Shown one piece after another: positions 22,703-29,287 of a DNA stretch of 29,287 bases. Under the pieces are notes generated by a model, which was not told the DNA's origin, did not search any database, and saw only the letters and a program-made list of their open reading frames with translations. The DNA comes from Pseudomonadota bacterium (lineage in GTDB: Bacteria; Pseudomonadota; Alphaproteobacteria; Micavibrionales; UBA2020): contig JAEXMB010000085.1 in assembly GCA_023444705.1 (NCBI GenBank), forward strand, positions 1 through 29,287. The letters are read 5' to 3'. The translations under genes were made by a program, and so were the position numbers. Numbering within the stretch: the first letter of the stretch is position 1; the number at the start of each line of letters is the position of its first letter.

Positions 22703-24268
22703 TTAAAGGTCGAACTTGACACCCTGTGCCAGCGGCAGGGCCGCGCCGTAGTTCACCGTATTGGTGGCGCGGCGCATATAGGCCTTCCAGCTGTCCGATC
22801 CGCTTTCGCGGCCGCCGCCGGTTTCTTTCTCGCCGCCAAAGGCGCCGCCGATCTCGGCGCCAGAGGTGCCGAGGTTGACGTTGGCGATACCGCAGTCACT
22901 GCCGGCGGCGGAGAGGAACATCTCCGCCTCGCGCAGGTCGGTGGTGAAGATGCACGACGACAGGCCCTGCGGCACCGCGTTTTGCAGCTCGATCGCTTCG
23001 TCCAGCGTTTTATAGGTCATCACGTACATGATGGGGGCGAAGGTTTCGTGCGCCACCGCTTCGGTCTGCTTGGGCATTTCCACGACCGCAGGCGTGACGT
23101 AGTAGGCGTCGGGGGAATGCTTGGCCAGCACGCGCTCGCCACCCGTGACCTTTCCGCCGTCTTTTTTCGCTTTCTTGAGTGCGATCTGCATCGCCTCGAA
23201 CGACTGCTTGTCGATCAGCGGGCCGAGCAGTGTATTGGGCGACAGGGGGCTGCCGATCTTGTTTTCAAGCGAGGCATAGGCCTTTTTGATGCGCGCGACG
23301 AATTGCTTGGCGATCGACTGATGCACGATCAGGCGGCGTTGCGTGGTGCAACGCTGGCCTGCGGTGCCGACAGCGCCAAAGACGGTCGCCATGAGGGCGA
23401 GGTCCTGCTGTGCCGAGGGAGCCACGATCATCGCGTTGTTGCCGCCCAGCTCGAGGATGCTGCGGCCAAAGCGCGCGGCCACGCGGGGGCCGACTTCGCG
23501 CCCCATGCGCGTGCTGCCGGTGGCGCTTATGACGGGCACACGGGTGTCGTCGACCAGCTGCATGCCGATCTTGCGGTCACCCAGCGTGATCTGGCTGAGA
23601 TTGTCCGGCGCGTCCTTGTAGCGTTGTAGCGCTTTTTCAAACAGGGCCTGGCAGGCCAGGGCGGTCAGCGGCGTTTTCTCCGACGGCTTCCAGATCACGC
23701 TGTCGCCGCACACGACGGCCAGCGCGAAGTTCCAGCACCACACGGCGACGGGGAAGTTGAAGGCCGAGATGACACCGACGACACCGGCGGGGTGCCATGC
23801 TTCCTGCATGCGGTGCATCGGGCGTTCCGATGCGATGGTCAGGCCGTACAGCTGACGCGAAAGACCCACGGCGAAATCGCAGATGTCGATCATCTCCTGC
23901 ACTTCGCCAAGACCTTCGCTGAGGATCTTGCCGCACTCGATGGTGACAAGCTCGCCAAGCTCGTTCTTGTTCTCGCGCAGGACCTCGCCGAACAGGCGGA
24001 TCAGCTCGCCCCGCTTGGGGGCGGGCACGGTGCGCCACGCCTTATAGGCATCGTGGGCGCGGGCGATCTTTTCATCCAGTTGCTTGGCGGTGTCGAATTT
24101 GACCTGACCGATGACACTGCCGTCGATGGGGCTGTTGACCTTGACGGTACCGCGCTGGTAGGCGCTGGCGGGCACGCCAAAGCCGTGCAGCAAGGTGTCG
24201 CAGCGCTCGGCAGGGGCGGCGGTGGCGGCAAGGACGGCATTGGCGGTTTTACGTTTGAGCGAGGTCAT
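22703..24268 (-). CDS. Aldehyde dehydrogenase, piperideine-6-carboxylate/aminoadipate-semialdehyde type (AmaB/ALDH7-like)
   Basis: A 521-aa NAD-dependent aldehyde dehydrogenase. Catalytic Cys is in GQRCTTQRR (C307) and general-base Glu in LELGGNN (E273). The blocks SRQLYGLTIASERPMHRMQE, SATGSTRMGREVGPRVAARF and SDCGIANVNLGTSGAEIGGA are those of the AmaB/Pcd and ALDH7A1 group. That group oxidises alpha-aminoadipate semialdehyde (in equilibrium with piperideine-6-carboxylate) to aminoadipate in lysine breakdown. I chose the start at 24268 because GGGAGA lies 10 bases upstream; an upstream ATG at 24292 lacks a Shine-Dalgarno. It is the last gene of the minus-strand metabolic run, 125 bp after kbl, and ends at a shared terminator. 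Closely related ALDHs can take other semialdehydes, so the substrate is a family-level inference. Confidence 0.88.
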   Translation of the reverse strand: MTSLKRKTANAVLAATAAPAERCDTLLHGFGVPASAYQRGTVKVNSPIDGSVIGQVKFDTAKQLDEKIARAHDAYKAWRTVPAPKRGELIRLFGEVLRENKNELGELVTIECGKILSEGLGEVQEMIDICDFAVGLSRQLYGLTIASERPMHRMQEAWHPAGVVGVISAFNFPVAVWCWNFALAVVCGDSVIWKPSEKTPLTALACQALFEKALQRYKDAPDNLSQITLGDRKIGMQLVDDTRVPVISATGSTRMGREVGPRVAARFGRSILELGGNNAMIVAPSAQQDLALMATVFGAVGTAGQRCTTQRRLIVHQSIAKQFVARIKKAYASLENKIGSPLSPNTLLGPLIDKQSFEAMQIALKKAKKDGGKVTGGERVLAKHSPDAYYVTPAVVEMPKQTEAVAHETFAPIMYVMTYKTLDEAIELQNAVPQGLSSCIFTTDLREAEMFLSAAGSDCGIANVNLGTSGAEIGGAFGGEKETGGGRESGSDSWKAYMRRATNTVNYGAALPLAQGVKFDL

Positions 24269-24393
24269 GGCCTTGGAATCTCCCTGTGGCATGTGACTAT
24301 ATGATCTGATGCAAGATAGAATGCCTCAGCTGAAAGAGGAGTTAAAGGGCCGCAATAGTTGCCATAAGGTGCGAGGTGTTACTCAACGTCGCT

Positions 24394-25581
24394 TTATTGA
24401 ATAACGCCCAGCTTGCGGCCAACCTTTTCAAAAGCCGTGATGGCGTGATCCAGATGGTCGCGGGTATGGCCCGCCGACATTTGCGTGCGGATGCGCGCCT
24501 TGCCCTGCGGCACCACAGGATAGGAAAACGCGATGACATAGACGCCTTCGTCGAGCATCAGGTCGGCGAATTCCTTGGCCTTGGGCGCATCATAGAGCAT
24601 GACGGGAATGATCGGGTGTTCGCCCGCGACAAGATCAAAACCAAGCGCGGTCATTTTCTCGCGGAAATAGCGGGCGTTGTCGCGCAAAGTGTCAAGGCGT
24701 TGCGGTTCGCGCGCGATGAGGTCGAGTGCTGCAATCGACGCTGCCGCAATCGACGGTGCCAGCGTGTTTGAAAACAGATAGGGGCGCGAGCGCTGGCGCA
24801 GCCAGTCGATGTAGGCGCGCTTGCCCGAGGTATAACCGCCCGAAGCCCCGCCGAGCGCCTTGCCAAACGTACCTGTCACGATATGCACGCGGTCCTGCAC
24901 GCCGAAATGTTCGGGCGTTCCGGCACCATGTTTGCCCATGAAGCCGACGGCATGACTGTCGTCGACCATCACGATGGCGTCGTATTTGTCGGCAAGGTCG
25001 CAGATCGCGGGCAGGGGGGCGATGATGCCGTCCATCGAAAACACGCCGTCGGTGACGATCAGGCGAAAACGTGCGCCCTGTGCGGCTTGTAATTGTTTTT
25101 CAAGGTCGGCCATGTCGGCGTTGGCGTATCTGTACCGCTGCGCCTTGCACAGGCGGATGCCGTCGATGATGCTGGCATGGTTGAGCGCGTCGGAAATCAC
25201 TGCGTCTTCCTCGCCCAGCAGTGTTTCGAACAAGCCGCCGTTGGCGTCAAAGCACGAGGTATAAAGAATGGTGTCCTCGGTGCCTAAAAACGCACTCATG
25301 CGTGCTTCAAGGTCTTTGTGCAGGTCCTGCGTGCCGCAGATAAAGCGCACCGACGCCATGCCAAAGCCGTGATTATCAAGCGCGGTATGCGCTGCCTTGA
25401 TCAGTTCGGGATGATCGGCGAGGCCAAGATAGTTGTTGGCGCACATATTGATGACGTGCTTGCCGTTGACGGTGATGTCCGCACTTTGCGGGCTGGTGAT
25501 AACGCGCTCGCGCTTGTACAGGCCGGCACTTTCCAGCTGTGCGGTTTCGTTTTCAAGATGTGCGATCAGGCGTGACGACAT
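24394..25581 (-). CDS. kbl: Glycine C-acetyltransferase (2-amino-3-ketobutyrate CoA ligase)
   Basis: A 395-aa PLP enzyme of the alpha-oxoamine synthase family that converts 2-amino-3-oxobutyrate and CoA to glycine and acetyl-CoA, the second step of threonine breakdown. E. coli Kbl has 398 aa. The PLP lysine is in TGTFGKALGG (K241). DDSHAVGFMGKHG (D207, H210) and DALNHASIIDG (H135) are the cofactor-binding blocks, and CANNYLGLADHPELIKAA is the N-terminal signature. AGGAG lies 9 bases before the ATG. The usual partner tdh (threonine dehydrogenase) is not next to it; instead an ALDH lies downstream and a PuuD-like gene upstream. Other oxoamine synthases (BioF, HemA, SPT) are less likely because the full Kbl-type sequence is retained. 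Confidence 0.94.
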   Translation of the reverse strand: MSSRLIAHLENETAQLESAGLYKRERVITSPQSADITVNGKHVINMCANNYLGLADHPELIKAAHTALDNHGFGMASVRFICGTQDLHKDLEARMSAFLGTEDTILYTSCFDANGGLFETLLGEEDAVISDALNHASIIDGIRLCKAQRYRYANADMADLEKQLQAAQGARFRLIVTDGVFSMDGIIAPLPAICDLADKYDAIVMVDDSHAVGFMGKHGAGTPEHFGVQDRVHIVTGTFGKALGGASGGYTSGKRAYIDWLRQRSRPYLFSNTLAPSIAAASIAALDLIAREPQRLDTLRDNARYFREKMTALGFDLVAGEHPIIPVMLYDAPKAKEFADLMLDEGVYVIAFSYPVVPQGKARIRTQMSAGHTRDHLDHAITAFEKVGRKLGVIQ

Positions 25582-25630
25582 GGCCCATGCTCCTGTGGGG
25601 TTAAATCAGCAGGGCCGCAGTATAGCAGGA

Positions 25631-26368
25631 TTATTGGCGCAGTGCTGCCCCGAAGGCCGAGAAAATATCCTTGGACGTCGGATTGCTTTGCCAGTCGCCC
25701 TCGGGGTGCCATTGCGTGCCGAGGATAAAGCGCTTGGAGGGCACGGAAATCGCCTCGATCAGGCCGTCTTCGGCCGTGGCTTCGACCGTCAGGCCGGGGG
25801 CGAGGTTTTCAATGCCCTGCTCGTGGATCGAATTGACGGTGAATTCGCTCGGCAGGCCGATTTTTTCAAACCAGCCGCCATTTTTGCGCAGAACCTTATG
25901 CGCGCGGTAGGCAAAACGCTCGGGGGTGGTCTGGCCTTCCTTGCCGCGGTGATCCATCAGGCCATCGGTGCCGTGAACCTGCTGGTTGAGCGTGCCGCCC
26001 ATTGCGACGTTGAGTTCCTGAAAGCCGCGGCAGATGGCGATGACGGGCTTGTCGGCCTCGACCGCCATTTTCAGCAGCGGCAGGGTGGTGCTGTCACGCG
26101 CGATATCGATATAGTCGTCGCTGAAAGAACGCTCCGCCCCGTATTCGGCGGGGGAGACGTGGCTGCGCGCGCCGGTCAGCAGGAAACCGTCGACGCGCGA
26201 CATGAGGTCTGCGGCGTCGATACCGTCTTCAAGGCTTGGCACCAGCAACGGCGTGCAGCCCGAAATTTCAACAAGTGCGCGGATGTAGGTGTCGCGCACG
26301 GCCTGCGCCTTGGTGCCGTCAAAGTCGATGATGTTGCACGGTACGCAAACGATTGGTCTTCTGCTCAT
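25631..26368 (-). CDS. Class I glutamine amidotransferase-like hydrolase, PuuD-like (peptidase C26)
   Basis: A 245-aa cytoplasmic hydrolase like gamma-glutamyl-GABA hydrolase PuuD. The nucleophile elbow is AICRGFQELNVAMGGTLNQ (C113). The His-Glu pair is in GTQWHPEGD near residue 220, and the N-terminus has the C26-type DGFLLTGARSHVSP in place of the G-G-x-D-V block. GGAG sits 5 bases before the ATG. It follows the cupin by 35 bp and precedes kbl by 49 bp, so a single transcript is likely. No other puu genes (puuA, puuB, puuC) are in the window. The substrate is probably a gamma-glutamyl amide, but putrescine use is not shown by the context. Confidence 0.87.
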   Translation of the reverse strand: MSRRPIVCVPCNIIDFDGTKAQAVRDTYIRALVEISGCTPLLVPSLEDGIDAADLMSRVDGFLLTGARSHVSPAEYGAERSFSDDYIDIARDSTTLPLLKMAVEADKPVIAICRGFQELNVAMGGTLNQQVHGTDGLMDHRGKEGQTTPERFAYRAHKVLRKNGGWFEKIGLPSEFTVNSIHEQGIENLAPGLTVEATAEDGLIEAISVPSKRFILGTQWHPEGDWQSNPTSKDIFSAFGAALRQ

Positions 26369-26403
26369 GTCACTCCGTAGGTTTTTTAGTGGTCTTGCGG
26401 TTA

Positions 26404-26766
26404 TTAAACTCCCTGTTCATATATTACAAAATATTTGCGCAGATTGCCACGGGGTTCCCAAAAGCCTTTGAATCCACTGGGTATAAGGAAACTCTCGGGC
26501 GCGCTATAGGTTTGCGCCGCACCATTTTCCGCCGTCAGGATGACGGATCCTTCGATCAGGGTGCAGAATTCATCCTCGCTGTAGCTGACGCGCCATTTGC
26601 CTGCGGTGCAGGCATAGACGCCAGCGCAGAACTTGCCATCGGCGCTGGTATAGATGACGCGCGCGGCGGATTGCGGGGAGCCTTCGACAATGCGGTCGGC
26701 TTCGACGGGCGACCATTCGTCGGCGGTGAAGGCGATGGCGGCAGGTACGGCGAGGGGCTGGGTCAC
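26404..26766 (-). CDS. Cupin_3 (DUF861) domain protein
   Basis: A 120-aa single-domain cupin. GKWRVSYSEDEFCTLIEGSV and SFLIPSGFKGFWEPRGNLRK are the two cupin motifs of the EutQ/ureidoglycine aminohydrolase-like DUF861 family. In that family the metal-binding histidines are commonly replaced, and none of the usual HxH pattern is seen here. It lies 17 bp after the GDPD-like gene and 35 bp before the PuuD-like gene. DUF861 cupins often sit beside amine or amino-acid oxidation genes; a binding or regulatory role is as likely as catalysis. Confidence 0.83.
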   Translation of the reverse strand: MTQPLAVPAAIAFTADEWSPVEADRIVEGSPQSAARVIYTSADGKFCAGVYACTAGKWRVSYSEDEFCTLIEGSVILTAENGAAQTYSAPESFLIPSGFKGFWEPRGNLRKYFVIYEQGV

Positions 26767-26783
26767 GGCAAAAAAGCTCCTGA

Positions 26784-27545
26784 TTAATGAAAACGCTCGA
26801 TGGACTCGCGCACCACGTCGGGCTGGTCGGTGACCAGACTGTCTACACCCCAGCGCAGCAGGTCCTGCGCGCGGCGGGCGTCGTTGACGACATGGCAGAC
26901 GATAGGCAGCTGGCTTTCGACATATTCCTCGACATCGTCACGGCTGAGGGCGTTGTCGACCAGATGCAGGCTGGTGATCTCGAGATAATCGCAGACCTCC
27001 GGCCAGTTTTCGCTGTGTTCTTCGACCAGCAGGCCGCGCGGCCATTCGGGCAGCATGTCGCGGCAGGTTTCAAGCGAGACATGGCTGGCGCTGACGATCA
27101 TCGGCGGCGCTTCGTCTTCGGGCCAGATGCGCGTGGCGGCATCAAGGGCCGCTTCGGCGGTGTCGATTTCGTGGCCGGGGCTGGGGCGCAGGACCAGCAC
27201 AGGATAGAGGCCGCGGCTGTTGACGACATCAAGCGCGTCTTCAAGCGTGGGTACACGCTCGTTGATAAAACTTTCGCCAAACCAGCTTCCGGCATCAAGC
27301 TCGCTGACTGCGGCAAGAGAGGTGTCGCCGAGCGCGCCACCGGCACCTGTGGTGCGCGTCAGCAGGTCATCGGCGAACAGCACGGCCACGCCATCCTGGG
27401 TGATCTTGACGTCAAGGCATACCCATTCAAGCCCCATGTCGGCGGCGGCATGAATACCCGCGATGGTATTTTCGGGCGCATAGGCGGCAACGCCGCGATG
27501 GCCGATCAGCTTGGGCGGGGCGGGCGGTTTAGGCGTGGTGGTCAT
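26784..27545 (-). CDS. UgpQ-like glycerophosphodiester phosphodiesterase fold with degenerate active site
   Basis: A 253-aa cytoplasmic protein that aligns by eye along its length with E. coli UgpQ: LIGHRGVAAYAPENTIAGI, LDAGSWFGESF, WPRGLLVEEHSENW and DLLRWGVDSLVTDQPDVV. Active enzymes have HRG, E-x-D, HDD and E-x-K. Here HRG (H16) and the Asp of E-x-D (D45) remain, but the Glu is C43 (WVCLDV), the HDD His is A58 (LFADDL) and the E-x-K Glu is V118 (LVLRP). Loss of the metal ligands and general acid suggests a non-catalytic paralogue or altered chemistry. The start overlaps the upstream gene stop by 4 bp (ATGA), with AAGGAACAG upstream; the cupin follows 17 bp later. The frame is intact, so it is not a recent pseudogene. 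Confidence 0.85.
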   Translation of the reverse strand: MTTTPKPPAPPKLIGHRGVAAYAPENTIAGIHAAADMGLEWVCLDVKITQDGVAVLFADDLLTRTTGAGGALGDTSLAAVSELDAGSWFGESFINERVPTLEDALDVVNSRGLYPVLVLRPSPGHEIDTAEAALDAATRIWPEDEAPPMIVSASHVSLETCRDMLPEWPRGLLVEEHSENWPEVCDYLEITSLHLVDNALSRDDVEEYVESQLPIVCHVVNDARRAQDLLRWGVDSLVTDQPDVVRESIERFH

Positions 27546-28012
27546 TTCTGTTCCTTGATGTGGGTGCAGGCATGGCGCAGGGTGTCTTCCAGCGTATGAA
27601 AGACAGCGCGGCCGCATTCATGCGCGACATGCGCCAGATAGCGCATTTTCGGGCTGTCGGCGGGATAGCCAAGTACGAAGGGCTGCCCGCGTTCCGACAC
27701 AAAGCCGAATTCAATGTTAGTGGTAAAGGCGGGCATGTCGACGAGATGGCGCGGCACCCAGAAGACGACGATGTCGCAGGCCCTGAGGCAGGCACGTTCC
27801 CAGTCGATCTGCCCTGCGTAGTCGAAATCGGTGCGGTTATCAAAATCGCGGTCTTCGGGGATGACGACGGCGCCGTCAAAGCCAAGCTGTGCCAGAATTT
27901 CAAGCGCGCGCGGGCGCCATGACGCAACCTCGCGCGAGCGCGGCGTCGGCCCTGCCAGAAAGAGGGCAGGGGTATCGGTGGGCATGTCTTCGAGGTTGAA
28001 AACCGTTTTCAT
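27542..28012 (-). CDS. Nucleoside 2-deoxyribosyltransferase-like protein
   Basis: A 156-aa protein of the nucleoside 2-deoxyribosyltransferase-like family (PF15891 type). LFLAGPTPRS is the N-terminal phosphate/ribose loop, CDIVVFWVPRHL the central strand, and TTNIEFGFV carries the expected catalytic Glu (E101). Members act on nucleosides, nucleotides or related N-glycosides in the cytoplasm. The Shine-Dalgarno is weak. It is the first gene of the metabolic run and overlaps the GDPD-like start by 4 bp, so the two are translationally coupled. The pnp terminator (28031-28077) lies just upstream, leaving under 20 bp for a separate promoter unless it overlaps that hairpin or transcription reads through. 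Confidence 0.82.
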   Translation of the reverse strand: MKTVFNLEDMPTDTPALFLAGPTPRSREVASWRPRALEILAQLGFDGAVVIPEDRDFDNRTDFDYAGQIDWERACLRACDIVVFWVPRHLVDMPAFTTNIEFGFVSERGQPFVLGYPADSPKMRYLAHVAHECGRAVFHTLEDTLRHACTHIKEQK

Positions 28013-28030
28013 CGGCGTCTTTCAATCTTC

Positions 28031-28077
28031 AAAAAAGAAAAGCGCCCGCGAAGGTTTTGAGGCTTTCGCGGGCGCTT
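28031..28077 (-). terminator. Terminator after pnp
   Basis: On the minus strand AAGCGCCCGCGAA and TTCGCGGGCGCTT (28065-28077 and 28040-28052) form a perfect 13-bp GC-rich stem with a 12-base loop, followed by TTCTTTTTT. Confidence 0.93.
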
Positions 28078-28092
28078 GTTCGTTGTAGCGAA

Positions 28093-29287
28093 TTAGCCGG
28101 CTTTTTCGATTTTCACGTCTTCGCCGGTGGTCTGGTCGATGGCTTTCATCGACAGCTTGATTTTACCTTTTTCAAGGCCGAGGCATTTCACTTTTACCTT
28201 GTCGCCTTCCTTCACAACGTCTTCCACTTTGGCGACGCGGCGGGGAGCGAGTTCGGAGATGTGAACCAGACCATCGGTTTTCGGCATGATGTTCACGAAG
28301 GCGCCGAATTCCATGATCTTGACGACGGTGCCGTCATAGACCTTGCCGACTTCGGGTTCAGCCGTGATGCCTTTGATCCACTCGATGGCTTTCTGGATCG
28401 GCTCGTTGCCGACAGCTGCCACCTTGATGGTGCCATCGTCCTCGATGTCGATCTTTGCGCCCGTCTTTTCGACGATCTCGCGGATGACCGAACCGCCCGA
28501 GCCGATGACTTCGCGGATCTTTTCCTTGGGGATCTTGATGGTGACGATCTGCGGTGCGTTGGCGTTGAGGCCGTCGCGGGCAGAGGTCAGTGCCTTGTTC
28601 ATCTCGCCGAGGATGTGCAGACGGCCTTGCTGTGCCTGGCCGAGCGCGATCTTCATGATCTCTTCGGTGATCGAGGTGATCTTGATGTCCATCTGCAGCG
28701 CGGTGATGCCGTTTTCGGTACCTGCAACCTTGAAGTCCATGTCGCCGAGGTGATCTTCGTCGCCGAGGATGTCAGAGAGAACGGCGAACTTTTCGCCTTC
28801 CTTGATCAGGCCCATCGCGATACCCGCAACCGGCTTGGTGAGGGGAACGCCCGCATCCATCAGCGCGAGAGAGGTGCCGCAAACAGTCGCCATCGAGGAC
28901 GAGCCGTTGGATTCAGTGATCTCCGACACCACGCGGATGGTGTAGGGGAACTTTTCCTTTTCCGGCAGCATGGGGTGGATCGCACGCCATGCCAGTTTGC
29001 CGTGACCGATTTCGCGGCGGCCGGCGCCACCCATGCGGCCAGCTTCACCGACCGAGTACGGAGGGAAGTTGTAGTGCAGCATGAAGGTTTCATCATAGGT
29101 GCCTTGCAGGCCGTCGATCATCTGCTCGTCGTCGCCGGTGCCAAGGGTGGTCACGACGATCGCCTGCGTTTCACCGCGGGTGAACAGGGCCGAGCCGTGA
29201 ACGCGGGGCAGAACGCCAGCTTCCGCCAGGATGGGGCGGATGGTCTTGGTGTCGCGGCCGTCGATGCGGTTGCCGGTGTCGAGGATG
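28093..29287 (-). CDS. pnp: Polyribonucleotide nucleotidyltransferase (PNPase), C-terminal part
   Basis: 3'-5' phosphorolytic exoribonuclease, a trimer and part of RNA degradosomes. The frame is open to the window edge (ILDTGNRIDGRD at the edge), so the 5' half is missing; the protein is normally about 700 aa and roughly 398 residues are here. Visible in order are the second RNase PH domain (YNFPPYSVGE, GRREIGHGKLA, SNGSSSMATVCGTSLALMDAG), the KH domain (IPKEKIREVIGSGGSVIREI) and the S1 domain (GKVYDGTVVKIMEFGAFVNI, DGLVHISEL). It ends KIEKAG soon after S1, with no long degradosome-binding tail of the kind seen in some species. A strong terminator follows. rpsO would be expected upstream, outside the window. 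Confidence 0.97.
   Translation of the reverse strand, partial: ILDTGNRIDGRDTKTIRPILAEAGVLPRVHGSALFTRGETQAIVVTTLGTGDDEQMIDGLQGTYDETFMLHYNFPPYSVGEAGRMGGAGRREIGHGKLAWRAIHPMLPEKEKFPYTIRVVSEITESNGSSSMATVCGTSLALMDAGVPLTKPVAGIAMGLIKEGEKFAVLSDILGDEDHLGDMDFKVAGTENGITALQMDIKITSITEEIMKIALGQAQQGRLHILGEMNKALTSARDGLNANAPQIVTIKIPKEKIREVIGSGGSVIREIVEKTGAKIDIEDDGTIKVAAVGNEPIQKAIEWIKGITAEPEVGKVYDGTVVKIMEFGAFVNIMPKTDGLVHISELAPRRVAKVEDVVKEGDKVKVKCLGLEKGKIKLSMKAIDQTTGEDVKIEKAG

Overview
The window is about 29 kb of GC-rich chromosome from an alphaproteobacterium. Support for this comes from the PHA genes (acetoacetyl-CoA reductase, a PhaR-type regulator and a phasin), the AmaB/Pcd-type aldehyde dehydrogenase, a COG3864-like metallopeptidase/VWA protein paired with an AAA+ ATPase, and codon use dominated by CTG, GGC, CGC and AAG. 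I cannot fix the order or genus. I saw no rRNA, tRNA, CRISPR array, insertion sequence, phage gene or broken reading frame.

Layout. (1) 1-1869: PHA granule block, phaB (5' end cut off by the window edge), phaR and a phasin. Each of phaR and the phasin is followed by a hairpin terminator. A tandem TGC-N3-GCA type repeat before the phasin looks like the PhaR operator. (2) 1873-2715 (-): a two-TM protein whose cytoplasmic part resembles inward-rectifier K+ channels but which has no K+ selectivity filter. (3) 2879-8821 (+): a tight three-gene operon encoding a 997-aa protein with an HEIGH metallopeptidase-like N-terminus and a C-terminal VWA domain, an 860-aa AAA+ ATPase with a large unrecognised C-terminus, and a 111-aa orphan. 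An ABC exporter follows. (4) 10759-12404 (-): a GNAT acetyltransferase overlapping by 4 bp an M14 aspartoacylase/desuccinylase-like deacylase. (5) 12686-18509: a non-canonical chaperone-usher locus. An 1106-aa usher-like barrel protein on the minus strand faces two DUF4402 pilin-like subunits and a PapD-like chaperone on the plus strand, across a 380-bp intergenic region carrying GATTAA/TTAATC half-sites. (6) 18778-21742 (+): an AMIN-domain lipoprotein, then three consecutive small exported charged proteins that share an SDPxAA motif although the rest of their sequences differ. (7) 21941-22630 (+): a Nudix ADP-ribose pyrophosphatase-like gene. (8) 22703-28012 (-): a metabolic run, in transcription order deoxyribosyltransferase-like, UgpQ-like GDPD with missing catalytic residues, cupin, PuuD-like glutamine amidotransferase, kbl and an AmaB-type ALDH. 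(9) 28093-29287 (-): the C-terminal part of pnp with its terminator.

How the genes work together. PhaB supplies 3-hydroxybutyryl-CoA, the phasin coats granules, and PhaR probably senses PHA and represses the phasin. The VWA/AAA+ pair follows the MoxR-VWA and CobS-CobT logic, in which an AAA+ motor works with a MIDAS protein, but adds a putative peptidase; its substrate is unknown. The DUF4402/chaperone/usher genes probably build a surface fibre. The strongest candidates for undescribed biology are the metallopeptidase-VWA/AAA+/orphan operon, the DUF4402 fibre system with its unusual usher, the SDPxAA tandem family, the filterless Kir-like protein and the degenerate GDPD.
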